Source: Ilex aquifolium (lineage: Eukaryota > Streptophyta > Magnoliopsida > Aquifoliales > Aquifoliaceae). Taken from it: 64,000 nucleotides of DNA. Both the position numbers and the translations under genes were made by a program. The notes under the pieces are model-generated. The model did no database searches and was not told where the DNA came from. It saw only the letters and a program-made list of their open reading frames with translations. The stretch covers positions 6,315,001 to 6,379,000 of the forward strand of contig OX637397.1 of NCBI GenBank assembly GCA_951799425.1. Direction: 5' to 3'. This document shows, piece by piece, positions 21,118 through 32,337 of the stretch. How positions within the stretch are numbered: position 1 is the stretch's first letter; the number at the start of each line of letters is the position of its first letter.

Positions 21118-22284
21118 CGCGAACTATGAAACCCCAAAGCGATTTCTTGATCATTCCAGAGCTCCACACATGTTGAACTTTCCCAAAGAGCCAAACACTT
21201 CGCTTTATCCAAGTATGATTAACACCAAATTTTAATGATTAAGAGTATCTCCAACTCTAAATTTGAGGAAAAAGCTTATTTTGGGAAAGAGTATTTTAAT
21301 GGATAAACTCAAATATTTACTCAAATTTTTTTTAAAATTTTTTTATTGTCATAAAATTTTTTTTTTGTGGCATTCAAATCATGATATTTGATAAAATAAA
21401 TGAAATTTTCATATATCTCTCTAAAAATGGGTAATTAAAAAAAAAAAAAAAAAGAATATGTATACAACACTACCAAAACCACCATAGAATTCTTAGATTG
21501 TTCTAATCTCTTATAATTTTTTTATAAATTCAGATAAAAAAAAAGAAAATAAAATAAAATTATTTTGACATAGATATGGTCTAAAGAACACAAAAACATA
21601 CGTTTTTAACAAAAATAAAAGATTGAAGAAATAAAATAATGAATTTTCTAAATTCGTGAGTAATGAAGATTTAAAATTTTAGCAAGAATCAGTGACCTAA
21701 AATTGTACTATTAATAGTGTTTAACTCGAAAAAATCAAAGAAAATTTTGTAAAAGCTTCGGTAGTGGTCGACGATGGAAGCAGCGTAATAAAAAGAGACA
21801 AGAAGAGGTAGATAACAAGTCGTCAAATAAATCTTTTAGTTTTAGATAAGTTAAAAAGTTAACGTTAAAAATTTGGTATAGAATTTGAGTCTCCTTCAAT
21901 TTAGGTTCAGAATAAGTTTTGTCTTAATTTAATATGAACTTGAGTCTAAAATTGGAGAAGTTTTTTGAACTATTTTGACTCAAATTTAAATTTAAGTTTA
22001 CATTACCAATTTTTTTTTTTTTTTTTAACTGGTTTACATTACCATTGGACAACAGGGTTATCCAAGACTGACATTAACTTTGACATTGACTTTAGCTTTA
22101 ACTCTATTTGAAAGTCCAAATGATCACATATTGTGAACTCTCCAACACAACATCCTTCAAAACGTTAAGAAGGGAAATAAAAAAAATTAGTACCCAATTC
22201 ATGAAAATCTTATTTATAACAATCGTTGGAAAAAATAAATAAATGGTATTAATTTAAAATAAATTATATTTTATACCCTTAAAG

Positions 22285-23009
22285 GCTCGATTCTATGTGG
22301 TATTTGAATTAACCGACACGAATCGACACGAATTAAACGGGTTTGGGTGAGATCTTAACGGGTTTGGGTGATAAACGGGTTGACACGTCAAACACGTTTA
22401 ATAAACGGGTGGTGTTCGGGTGAGACCTGTCAAACCGTTTATCACACGTTTACCCGTTTAAATAAAATTAATATAATAATAAATTAATAATTATTTTGAA
22501 AAAATTATCAAGAAAAAAGAAGTAAAGAAATCAATACAAAAAAAAAAAGAAAGTAAAATAGTAATTCAAACTTCAAAGACAAAGGAAGGGAGATGGGGAG
22601 CACTTCAAAGACAAAGGCAAACCAATGATTTTTGTTTTTGTCCCACATTGGAAAATGAGAGGAGAGAGGAAGGGTTGAGTTGCCTATAAAAAGGCAATGG
22701 CCTTTTGCCTTTTTTTAAGCCTTCAAGTTTAATTTTTTATGAGATTTGGCTAAAAATTCTTCTTTTTTGAGGTAAGTACAATTGGAAGTAAAAAAAAAGT
22801 GTAGTATTAAAATTTATTGATATAATTATTTAAAAATTAAATGGGTTAAATGAGTCGTGTCGTATTACCCGTTTATTAAACAGGTCGTGTTTGTGTTGAG
22901 GTTTTTCACCCGTTTATTAAACGTGTTGTGTACGGGTTTACATATTTTTCACTCATCACCCATTTAACCCGACATGTAACCGTTTAACCCGACACGTTTG
23001 ACACCCCTA
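22285..23009. mobile_element. probable non-autonomous hAT-like element, left terminus lost
   Basis: Both ends are filled with opposed copies of short motifs: ACGGGT and GACACG on the left (22,310-22,455), ACCCGTTT and CGACACG on the right (22,865-23,000), around an AT-rich middle. The right end reads TTTGACACCCCTA (to 23,009), the mirror of the TAGGGGTG terminus of the better-defined element at 44,344. No TAGGGGTG and no matching 8 bp duplication is present on the left, so that border is approximate. Confidence 0.5.
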
Positions 23010-23018
23010 ATCGTCGTT

Positions 23019-23141
23019 GCGGGGTTTGAGGAGGGTTAGATGTACGCAGTCTTACCTCTACAAACATAGAGACTATTTTCGCGACTCTAACCCGTGACCA
23101 TCAGGTCACAATAAAACAATTTTTCTGTTGTGCCAAGGCCC
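23019..23141 (+). mobile_element. Au-like SINE, 3' portion
   Basis: The stretch contains GGTTAGATGTACGCAGTCTT, then ACCTCTACA, then CTAACCCGTGACCATCAGGT and TTGTGCCAAGGCCC. This is the layout of the Au SINE 3' region as I recall it (GGATGTACGCAG..CTTACC.., CCCGTGACC..GGTCAC, GTTGCGCCAAGGC). The tRNA-derived 5' head is not visible, so it is a truncated copy. Confidence 0.7.
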
Positions 23142-23645
23142 TAATTAGAAATTAAGTTAGATTAAGCAACCTGCAATATATAATTTGTGTTTTTCAAATT
23201 GTATGTGTTGACTCATCTACTTTGGAATTGAGCCCTAGATAGATTTTCTCCTACAACTAAGCCTGTCAATTTGGTTGAATTCAAATCAGATTTGAAAAAT
23301 TGATCTGAAATTCACGCAATTACTAGCGGTTCATCCCGTGCGACGTACCAAATTATAATTCTTATCTTTTTTGATTTTGTTTTTTCATTCTATCAATTGA
23401 AAAGTTAGATAAATAATTATAAAAAATATTATGCTTGACAAAAATAATATTTTAAAATAAATTTGAAAATTTAGTGGCTAATTATGGGAGAGTTGAAGGG
23501 TGGCTACAAAAGAGACGTGGTTGGAGTTGATTGGAGGGGACTTTAAGTTTTGAATTAAAAAATTTAAAATTCTAAAAAAAATAGAAAACGGGGGAGAGAA
23601 AACTTCTTAAACCCTTGTTATTAATATATATAGATAGATAGATAG

Positions 23646-23802
23646 ATTCAAAGAATTTTATTTTTAGAGTTTATATTCAATTTTATTAAAATTAGATATT
23701 TGATTCAATCTCAATAACTTAATTAGTGTTAATTTTACCAAATTGTAACCAAATTTTGAATTAATTTCATCAAATAATCACTAAAGTACATGATATATTA
23801 AG
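23646..23802. repeat. dispersed repeat, copy 2
   Basis: Direct match to 14,916-15,072; see that entry. It is preceded by a short GATA run (about 23,631-23,645). Confidence 0.7.
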
Positions 23803-24581
23803 AAATATACTAATATAATATCTGAATTGGACAATAATCGAATCGGATCTTGATAAACCCAAATCCGAATCAATGAAGTATGTTATAATGGATTTGGGTT
23901 TAATTTGAATAATCAATTAAAAGTGAGAGGCATATTTGTTACACTAACAATTCTAGACAAGTCTCAGTATCGATATAAAATTAACAAGTTTAGACTTAAT
24001 CTTAACAAGTTCGAGCAGTAAATAAATCACCCAATTGGAGCCGCTTCACAAATGGGTTGTTACAAAATTTAGCTACACAAGTCATGAACTTTGTTAAACA
24101 CGACATGAATCCGATTATATACGACTATTAATGTATCTAGTGTTGGTTAAACAAATCTTAATAAGACACAACTTCTACACAACATAAATCCGATACTATA
24201 AAACCCATTATTTATCCTAATTTTGGTTGAACTTGGAAGCTAGTTGTTCCACCATTATATTCCTCCAAATCCTCACGTCCCTGTTCACTAAAGTAAACAC
24301 ACTGGGTATATAAGATCCACCTATATTACCAAAAAAGTTATTTTTGATACCATGATTTTACTTTTCATCCATTCATATGAGACGCGTATTATTTTATTAT
24401 GTTATTTTCATGATCAACGATTACAAACAAATTAAAACAAAATCAATGATTCACAACAAATTTCAATACAATCCATATAAGATTCATCCTAGTTTGATAC
24501 ACACGTACTTCTAAGGTTGTACCCAACAAAGCTTTCTAATTCCTTCTCCAACTGGGATTGTGATTTTGCCCATTAAGCCTC

Positions 24582-24589
24582 TATATATT
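24582..24589 (+). promoter_or_regulatory. TATA box of F-box gene 1
   Basis: CTATATATT lies about 45 bp before the ATG at 24,633. A CT run (about 24,606-24,629) directly before the ATG resembles the pyrimidine patch of plant core promoters. The same layout is kept in the dead copy 3 (TCTATATATTCACCTCATCA near 33,176) and is changed to CTGTATATT in copy 2 (near 29,113). Confidence 0.6.
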
Positions 24590-24632
24590 CACCTCATCAA
24601 ACACATCTCTCTCTCTCTCTCTCTCTCTCGTT

Positions 24633-25871
24633 ATGGAATTTTCAGGGATGACTACTGCACTATTACTAAAGGGTGGCTGGCATAATCTCTCTATAGATAT
24701 AATGGAGATGATCATAATGCGATTAACTTTAACTGATCGCATTCGAATGAGCAGTGTTTGCAAGTCCTGGAGAGTGCTTCTTATGAACCAAGAAATCCGA
24801 AAACCTGTTGAGATTCCATGGCTAATACTTCCCCAAGGCCAAATTGGCAACCACGTAAGTTTTTATAACATGAATGATGAAAAAGTTCATAACCTGAAAT
24901 TGCCAGAGTTTGCTCATGGAGGGTGGTGTTGTGGATCTTCCAAAGGTTGGTTGGTCATGATAACGGAATCAGAATTCAACCCGAATCTTTTTTTACTAAA
25001 TCCGATTACTGGAGTCCAACTTCGACTTCCTTCCCTTTTGACTATCCCATCTTTCGACAAATTTGTGAATCATCAATTACCAAAGATCCGCACTTTCATT
25101 AACATAATTGAAATTTCTTCTGTTGATGCTGAAAAATGTGTAATTGGAATAATATGTGATGACTGCAAGACATTGGTATTCAGTCAACCAGGGGACAAAA
25201 GATGGAACATCTTCCATGGTGATGATCAAATCTACGAGAACATATCATTTCGTAACAATGTGTTTGACGTCTCAATTTCAGGCGAAGAGAGTCGCGTTGC
25301 AATTTGTACAATTAAATTGACAGATTGTGAAGTGATGTTGAGATTGATCCCGTTCCTTCACATGGGTTATCTAGATGTGACTGAAATTGAGATCTTCGAG
25401 CTTGAGCACTTGAAGGTATTCGAGAAAATAGCTGCACAAAAATATTTATTAGAGTCCGACAGTGAATTATTGATTGTTCATAGGATCAAAGATTATTTTT
25501 CATTGAAGGATGATTACTGGAATCACCATGAAGATAACCCCAAGCTCTTTAGATATAGCCAAACAAGTGGATTTCAAGTATACAATATCAATCCCAACAA
25601 TGGTCACTGTAGTAGGTTAAACAATTTAGGTGATCATAGAGTATTGCTTTTGGCAAACAGCAATTCATTATTGTTTTCGGGCAAAGAATACAATGGGATC
25701 CATGGAAACTGCATGTATTTTGTATCGTCGTATTTTCCAACCTCTGACGAGCATGATCCAATTGTGTGTCATGAATCTGGTGTGTTTTATCTAGAAGAAG
25801 GAAGGATTCGACGTTCTATTCCGAGTATTCAGGTTGGAGAAGAGATGTTATGGTTTACACCAAATTTATAG
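24633..25871 (+). CDS. F-box protein with DUF295-type C-terminal domain, copy 1
   Basis: A single exon of 412 residues. Residues about 15-50 form the F-box (GWHNLSIDIMEMIIMRLTLT, then RMSSVCKSWRVLL), the surface that binds SKP1 in SCF ubiquitin ligases. The rest is a beta-rich domain of the DUF295/KIB type, with PWLILPQG, CGSSKGWLV, LLNPITGVQLRLPSL and, near the end, SGVFYLEEGRIRRSIPS. Such proteins are substrate receptors; the target here is unknown. The start is the first ATG after the CT-rich leader. It is the first of three copies in the same direction; copy 2 is the same length and closely similar. Confidence 0.85.
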   Translation: MEFSGMTTALLLKGGWHNLSIDIMEMIIMRLTLTDRIRMSSVCKSWRVLLMNQEIRKPVEIPWLILPQGQIGNHVSFYNMNDEKVHNLKLPEFAHGGWCCGSSKGWLVMITESEFNPNLFLLNPITGVQLRLPSLLTIPSFDKFVNHQLPKIRTFINIIEISSVDAEKCVIGIICDDCKTLVFSQPGDKRWNIFHGDDQIYENISFRNNVFDVSISGEESRVAICTIKLTDCEVMLRLIPFLHMGYLDVTEIEIFELEHLKVFEKIAAQKYLLESDSELLIVHRIKDYFSLKDDYWNHHEDNPKLFRYSQTSGFQVYNINPNNGHCSRLNNLGDHRVLLLANSNSLLFSGKEYNGIHGNCMYFVSSYFPTSDEHDPIVCHESGVFYLEEGRIRRSIPSIQVGEEMLWFTPNL

Positions 25872-27978
25872 TAGGGGGTATGGAAAATTTCTTACTACTG
25901 TCATGTAAAGTTGTAGTATCTGGTTGAGAATTGGTGAAACAATGACCATCTTCAATTTATGTTTTTAAGACTTTATAAAAGCGAAAGATTTAATGTTTAC
26001 ATGTCCATATTTGAATGTTACCGGCCAATTCTATGACTTAATCGCAACTAACGGATAAATTTTTGGTACCATACAAAAAATTACGACTTAATTGCACAAG
26101 GTTATGACTCAATCATTTTGTGTGATTTTGGTTTTTGTTTGACTCAATCTTATTTTAATGGCACTACTAGCAATGTTCAAGGGAATATTACTGTTGTTAG
26201 GCAGTAACAAGAAACAGAGAATGTTGTTTAATTTCCTTCCATATAACGAAACTCATTTTTTTTGTTCAACGGGAAGGGATGTTCGGTCCAGCTTACGCGC
26301 ATATCGATTAATCTCCTATCCGGTCGAGTCAAAACAGGCTAATAATGAAACTCATTGGAAAACAAAAGGAAAAATAGATCATGTTTAGTTGAAAATATAA
26401 AATACCAATATTTTCTACACAAGAACAACTTTGATTCATAACCAAAAGATTTTTTTTTTTAATGATATTGAATCATGAATATGTATTTGTCTCTCTCCTC
26501 TTGTTGTAAAATACCCATCTCTCTAAAAATTCTCTTTTTTTCTTTTTCTCAATTAGTTGTTCGACTTACAATAAATAACGACGTTCGAGATTTTCTTTTT
26601 CTTTTTCTTTTTCTTTTCTCGTCTTGAATAGCTGTAATTTTTTGCTATTCTGATAAGAAAATTGAAAAGTTAGAGCGGTCTTGATTGAACTTGGAAACTA
26701 ATTACAGTAATGTAATCACTTTTTCTGCTTTTATATTCCTCCAAATCCTACCACACTGGTTAGATAAAGTAACACGTTAGAGATTAAGGGCGGTATTGTT
26801 TTTGGACACACGTCGAATTTGTGTTGAGTATTAATTAACATATCTCGACTCATTACAAAAATTGTGTCAAATATTTCAGCACTAACCAAACTTATTTAGT
26901 AATCGTATCACAGTTGGGCTGACACGTATTTCCCATAAACCAAAATTCAATTGATTTTACAGTAGGAAAAACAAGTTAAAAAATCATATAAATTTATAAG
27001 GACTCATACAGTGCATAATCATGAAATCAAGAAAAGCGGGTCCCCTCATTCACCATAGCGCCTAAGGGGCAAGTCATAAGGTAAATAAGGCCTATAAACA
27101 CAAAAAGAAGCTCCTAGTACGCTTGGATGACCAACCAAAAAGTAAGGAAAGGTAGAAGAGGATTAACACGACTTAGCTACAGAGTAAGGACTAACCACTC
27201 GGAAGCATTAGAAGAAAGGATGACTCACTCATAGGGATTCTATTAAGACAAAACAAGACCCGAAAGATATAACTCATTATAAAACATTCGAGATTGGTTG
27301 TCTTTCTCAACGTGGTGTATAGCACGAAAAACTATTCACAAGGTTTCGCTATAATCAAGTGTCAATGATGTGGCACGCGTACTTGGAGCACTACGGAGGC
27401 CTGTTACCACCCTCGGGAACCCCACCAGGAGCACCAGAGCCACAACGAGTCACCACATAGAAATCCACACTTTGACACCTGAGATTCTGTAACGAGTAGA
27501 TACTTCCGCATGAGCATAATCGATTTTCTGGTGAAATACATTACGCATAGTTTCATCATACAATGCCACTAAATGTGTCAATTGCATCAAAATTAGGTTA
27601 TTGATGTTTGACACAAATCTGACTCATTTACTATAAACTTCATTATAGAATCGACCAGTCGAGAAATGTAATTTAGCAAAAAAAAAATGCCGGAATATAG
27701 GGAGAATTACATTTTACACCCAAAAAAATTTAACAATTTTAATTTAAAACTTTCAAAGATTGAATTTTTCACATTCATCTTTAATGTGTTAAAAGTGATG
27801 CAACGTTGTGATGTCGTTAGCTTCTATTACTCATTCCATCAAAAATCACCTCATTTACGTTGTCTGAATAAACAATGGAAACTAATGATAAGGTCATATT
27901 GAAATACTTTTAATACAATGAGGGTACAATATAAAAAATCTAATCTCTCAAGGGTACAAATTGAGAATTCTTAATTTG
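25872..27978. other. 3' flank of F-box gene 1, part of the duplicated unit, with an inserted block
   Basis: The sequence to about 27,000 aligns with the flank of copy 2 (30,400-31,500), for example ttttaatggcactacta near 26,152 and 30,671. About 27,035-27,545 has no counterpart in unit 2, where the flanking sequences are close together (31,490-31,530). The block is less AT-rich, has no ORF and shows no clear ends, so it may be a retroelement fragment. The ORFs at 26,158 and 27,687 have no recognisable features. Confidence 0.5.
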
Positions 27979-27980
27979 TT

Positions 27981-28753
27981 GGGTTAAATGCAAAAAAACA
28001 AAAAAATCCTATACTTTGAGTTATTTGTACGTAACCTTCTTGTAGTTTTAATTGTTGTACTAAGTTTCCCTCAATTTAAAAATACAGTGCAAAAACGGAT
28101 GAATGTTACTAATTTAATGGGGCGTGTGAATCACGTGCTACAAAGCCCAACCCCGCCGAAACTCCCCCAACAAAATCAATACAGAGTTATTTTGGCCCAC
28201 CCTGCTGAAACTCCATCACTTCTTCTGTTTGGCCCTCTTTTCGAGCCTTTCTTAGATTTTTGCATATTATGGATCATATTCAAATTTATTTGAAAAATAT
28301 GTGATTATTTAGTTGTTGTTCAAAAAATTGAAGGTTTACGGGTATGAGTTTGTTGTTCAAGAAACTTGAACGTTTGAGAAATCAAAAACGCATCTGGTGC
28401 AAAAGGTAGCAAATTAACTTAACTTTAATTTGGAGGGTTTGATTCTGGATATGCTTCAATTTTTTCAAATTTTCTTTTCTTATTATGATTCCATAATTTT
28501 AGTCGATTTGTATTTTAGGATTGATAAGCAATTTTCCTAACCCAATCACTGTAATCGGCTTGAAGTAGAAGAATGGTATTGGAATGAAAATTAAATGGCT
28601 AAATTAGCATATTTTAGTATTTTTATAAATTTTGTAACAGACATACACTGTGACATTTTATTTTTAAGTTGACGGGGGCTTAGTACAACCGTTAAAACTA
28701 CGACAGCGTCACGTGCAAATAATTCTAAGTACAGGGGTTTTTGCATTTAACCC
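27981..28753. mobile_element. inverted-repeat element, probably MULE-like MITE
   Basis: The ends GGGTTAAATGCAAAAA and its complement TTTTTGCATTTAACCC start inverted arms of roughly 110 bp: the left arm has ACTTTGAGTTATTTGTACGT and the inverted right arm ACTTAGAATTATTTGCACGT. The flanks TAATTTGTT and TAATTTTTG agree at 7 of 9 bases, suggesting a 9 bp target duplication. There is no transposase ORF. It lies between F-box units 1 and 2. Confidence 0.65.
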
Positions 28754-28844
28754 TAATTTTTGGGTGGTACAAAGTGCAATTCGCCTAGGAATATAGGATG
28801 GGTCCTAGTTTGATACTTGTAGGACTTCTAATTCCTTCTCCAAC

Positions 28845-29075
28845 TAAGACACAAAAAAATTCTAATATTTTTATTTTTTGTTTTCATTTTTTTTCTTGGA
28901 ATCCGAATTTAATTAAAATATTTTGTTTTAATCTACGATATTTTAGTTTTCTACTTCGTGTCAACTTAGAATTTCCTAATTATTCTAGGTATCTCCTTTT
29001 ATAAACAGGATTGTAATTAAACAACTTTCAATTGAATACAACTTCGGATTGAGAGTTGTGTGTGTTCGATCTTCT
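28845..29075. other. insertion in the upstream region of F-box gene 2, possibly LTR-derived
   Basis: In copies 1 and 3 the upstream sequence runs directly from ttccttctccaact/aatt to the TATA region. In copy 2 it is interrupted by about 230 bp, flanked by TTCTCCAACTAAGA on the left and TTCTCCTACTAAGA on the right. The insert includes tccttttataaacaggattg and aattgaatacaacttcgg, wording often seen in Copia-type LTRs. No full LTR structure can be shown. Confidence 0.4.
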
Positions 29076-29154
29076 TTCTCCTACTAAGATTTGGTTCTTG
29101 CCCATCCATCCTCTGTATATTCACATCATCACACGCAGCTCTCTCTCTCTCGTT

Positions 29155-30393
29155 ATGGAATTTTCAGGGATGACTAGTGCACTATTACTAAAGGGTGGCT
29201 GGCATAATCTCTCTATGGATATAATGGAGATGATCGTAAAGCGAGTAACTTTAACTGATCGTATTCGAATGAGCTGTGTTTGCAAGGACTGGAGAGTGAT
29301 TCTTATGAATGAAGAAATCAAAAAACCTGTTGAAATTCCATGGCTAATGCTTCCCCAAGGCCAGATTGACAACCAAGTAAGTTTTTATAACTTAAATGAT
29401 GAAAAAGTTTATAATCTCAAATTCCCAGAGTCTGTTCATGGATGGTTTTGTTGTGGATCTTCCAAAGGTTGGTTGGTAGTGATGACGGAATCAAAATTCA
29501 ACCCTAATCTTTCTTTGTTGAATCCAATCTCTGGAGTTCATCTTCGACTTCCTTGCCTTCTAACTATCCCATCTTTCGAAAAATTCGTTCACCCTCTATC
29601 ACAAAATCGACGTTTCATTAACAGAATCGAATTATCTTCTGTTGATGTGGGAGAAGAATGTAGAGTTGCAATGATCTGTGATAACCACAATGTACTAGCA
29701 TTCTGTCGAGCAGGTGATGAGAGATGGAACATCTTCCAAAGTAATTATGATGAATTCTATGTTGACATGTTATTTCGTAACAATGTGTTTGATGTCATGG
29801 TTTCCAGCGAGAGTGGTGCTGAAAATTGCACCATTAAATTGACAGATTGTGAAGTGATGTTGAGATTGATCACATTCCCTTACTTGGGTTATCTAGATGC
29901 AAATCAAGTCGAGATTGTCGAGTTTGACCACTTTAGGGTTTTCAAGAAAATAGCTGTACGACAATATTTGGTAGAGTCCGACAGTGAATTATTGATTGCC
30001 CAACAAATCATGGATTGTTTTGCATTGAAGGATGATTACTGGGATCACCATGTAGATAACCCCAACCTTTTTAGATATAGTCAGACAAACGGATTTGAAG
30101 TATACAAGATCAATCCCAACGATGGCCATTGTGATAGGTTAAATAATTTAGGCAATCATAGGGCATTGTTTTTGGCAGACAGCGGTTCATTATCGTTTTC
30201 AGGGAAAGAATATAATGAGATTCATGGAAACTGCATTTATTTTGCATCATCGTATTTTTCGACCTTTGAAGGGTACGCTCCGATTGTTTGTCGTGAGTCT
30301 GGTGTGTTCTACCTAGAAGAAGGAAGAATTCGCCGTTGTATTCCGAGTCAAAAGATGGGAGAAGAAATGTTATGGTTTAGACCAAATTTATAG
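29155..30393 (+). CDS. F-box protein with DUF295-type C-terminal domain, copy 2
   Basis: A single exon of 412 residues, the same length as copy 1 and similar along its whole length. The F-box is at about 15-50 (GWHNLSMDIMEMIVKRVTLT, RMSCVCKDWRVIL). The C-terminal beta-rich domain has CCGSSKGWLVVMTES, LLNPISGVHLRLPCL and SGVFYLEEGRIRRCIPS. The frame is open further upstream to 29,056, but the ATG at 29,155 corresponds to that of copy 1 and follows the CT-rich leader. The role is inferred as SCF substrate receptor with unknown target. An insertion separates its proximal promoter from the more distal shared sequence, so its expression may differ from copy 1. Confidence 0.85.
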   Translation: MEFSGMTSALLLKGGWHNLSMDIMEMIVKRVTLTDRIRMSCVCKDWRVILMNEEIKKPVEIPWLMLPQGQIDNQVSFYNLNDEKVYNLKFPESVHGWFCCGSSKGWLVVMTESKFNPNLSLLNPISGVHLRLPCLLTIPSFEKFVHPLSQNRRFINRIELSSVDVGEECRVAMICDNHNVLAFCRAGDERWNIFQSNYDEFYVDMLFRNNVFDVMVSSESGAENCTIKLTDCEVMLRLITFPYLGYLDANQVEIVEFDHFRVFKKIAVRQYLVESDSELLIAQQIMDCFALKDDYWDHHVDNPNLFRYSQTNGFEVYKINPNDGHCDRLNNLGNHRALFLADSGSLSFSGKEYNEIHGNCIYFASSYFSTFEGYAPIVCRESGVFYLEEGRIRRCIPSQKMGEEMLWFRPNL

Positions 30394-31124
30394 TAGTGGA
30401 TATGAAAAAGTTATTATTCTAGTGTCATGTAACCAAGTTGTTTGTACCTTCTGGTTGAGAATTAATGAAACAATGCCCATCTTCAATTTCTGCTGATAAA
30501 ACTTTATATTTAATATATACATGTACATATTTCAACGACACCCGAGTTGAATCATTCTAAAGAAAGTGTATTATGGTTATTTTTTGATAGTATACCGAAA
30601 GTTACGAATTAATTGCCGATTCAATTATTTTTGTTCAGGTTTTGATTTTTTTTTTGACTCAAATCATATTTTAATGGCACTACTACTGCTGTTTGGCAGT
30701 AGGAAGAAAGAGAGAATTTTGTTTAGTTTCCTTCTATAGAATGAAAATCATTGGAAAACAGCAGGAAAAATATATCATGTTCAGTTGAAGTTGGAAGCTA
30801 GTTTACAGTAATGTAATAACTTTTTCCACTGTTATATTCCTCCAAAACCTACCACACTGGTTACATAAAGTAACACGTTTATAAGATTAAAGGGTGGTGT
30901 CTTGTGTTTGATGGTTATCGAATTCGTGTCAAGTATTAGTTAATTTTTATTCGACCCATTAAATAAATTGTGTTAAATGTCCCGACACTAACCTAACTTT
31001 TTTTAATAATCGTGTCACATTTGGATTGACATGTATTTCCCAAAAACCAAAAATTCAAGACTACTCTCAACTAAACCAATCACTCATTGGCCTCATAAAC
31101 TAAAAATGAAATCGATTTTTATGA

Positions 31125-31418
31125 GGGAAAAGCTATGGTACCACAAGTAGTACGGTACCGAAATTTATAACTTTCTAAGGTTAAGTTACAATTTTTTTGA
31201 GGTATAAGTTACAACTTGTAAAGAGAATGATCGATCATAGAAGATTGCAATCGATACAACTCAAAAGAGAAAATTTACAACTGCTCAAGAGAAGTCCATG
31301 ATCGATCATGGCCTTCTTTCGACCAGTTGTAACTTTTCTTTTTAAAAGTGTAATTTTATCATAAAAAATTATATCTTTTAGTACCATACAAAAAAAAATG
31401 GGTACCGTAGACTTCCCC
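31125..31418. mobile_element. MITE-like inverted-repeat element with GGTACC in its ends
   Basis: The left end GGGAAAAGCTATGGTACC and the inverted right end GGGGAAGTCTACGGTACC match at 13 of 18 bases. The internal sequence is AT-rich with ATCGATCATG-type palindromes and has no ORF. The corresponding place in unit 1 (near 26,955, attgattttacagtagg) is uninterrupted. Flanks TTTTATGA and TTTTACGG suggest an imperfect 8 bp duplication. A diverged relative may lie near 40,370-40,800. Confidence 0.6.
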
Positions 31419-31961
31419 TTTTACGGTAGCAAAAACAAGTAGCTAGAAAAAAAAACATATAAATATATAAGGATTCATACAATGCCTAATCACAAAACCA
31501 AGAATTTTTTTTTTTTTTTAAAAAAAAAAGTAGTTTCATCATACAGTGCCACTAGATGTGTCAATGCATCAAAATTAGGTTATTTGTATTTGACACAAAC
31601 ATGAACCATCTACCATTCAGGTTAGCAATTTGTGTTATCCTTGAATTCGTGATAAGAACTTGTCAATCACTCACTAATTTCATGTCTTGAATTTTGGAGT
31701 TGGTCCAGTTCAAAAAAAAAGGGTGGAATTGGGATTTCCTCTAGGAGCCAACCACTAGCTTTAAAAAATCACTAATGTTATTAGAACATAATTTAAGGAC
31801 GTAATGCATTATGACGAATTGATAATGTTGGAACTCAGTGATAATTTAATGTTGAGACCCACTGCCAATCTAATCGCTACAATCATTAAGTGCCCCAATT
31901 ATATCTCAATAGCATTGACCTTAAAAAGTTGGATCCCAATTCAATCAATTGTTAATTTTTT

Positions 31962-32337
31962 GGGCTTTTGCACTTTGCACCCCAAAAAAATCTTGATTTT
32001 TACTTTGCATCCTGAAATATTATTTTTCCTACATTGCACCTTGAATGTCATAAATTGGTTCCAATATGACTATCGGACTAACATCCATTTCAGATTCCGT
32101 TAAAAATTGATGCACATGCCACTCAAGAATATGAATGATGAGTTTATATTTTTGCCCAAGAGCAACACACGTGGGTGGCAAATGCATCAATTTTTAACCA
32201 AATTTGAAATGGATGTTAGTCTGAGGGTCACATTGGAACTAATATATGACATTCATGGTGAAATGTGTGAAAAATAATTTTTCGGGGTGCAAAGTGAGAA
32301 TCGAGATATCTTTTGGCGTACAAAGTGCAAAAAGCCC
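31962..32337. mobile_element. foldback MITE with exact 9 bp target duplication, MULE-like
   Basis: The 376 bp form one large inverted repeat. The left arm begins GGGCTTTTGCACTTTGCACC; the right arm read backwards begins GGGCTTTTTGCACTTTGTAC. Similarity continues to the centre through CATGAATGTCATA-like and CTAACATCCATTTCA words. TAATTTTTT stands at 31,953-31,961 and again at 32,338-32,346. A 9 bp duplication is the hallmark of Mutator-like transposition. It has no coding capacity. Confidence 0.85.

Larger units (their letters stand above)
21118..24580. other. repeat-rich intergenic region
   Basis: Upstream of the polyubiquitin-like gene. It contains AT-rich sequence with long A or T runs (21,340-21,360; 21,439-21,455; 22,010-22,030), a probable hAT-like remnant, an Au-like SINE end and a dispersed repeat, each listed separately. 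From about 23,850 on, the sequence resembles the upstream flank of F-box copy 3 (near 32,690), so this is the left part of the F-box duplication unit. No other gene seen. Confidence 0.6.

Noticed and set aside
26158-26388. Small gene downstream of F-box copy 1
   Set aside because: The equivalent sequence in unit 2 (30,674 on) does not keep the frame, and no domain is visible.
28798-29004. ORF before F-box copy 2 as an upstream exon
   Set aside because: It lies in an insertion absent from the other copies, is very Phe/Leu-rich and joins to nothing.
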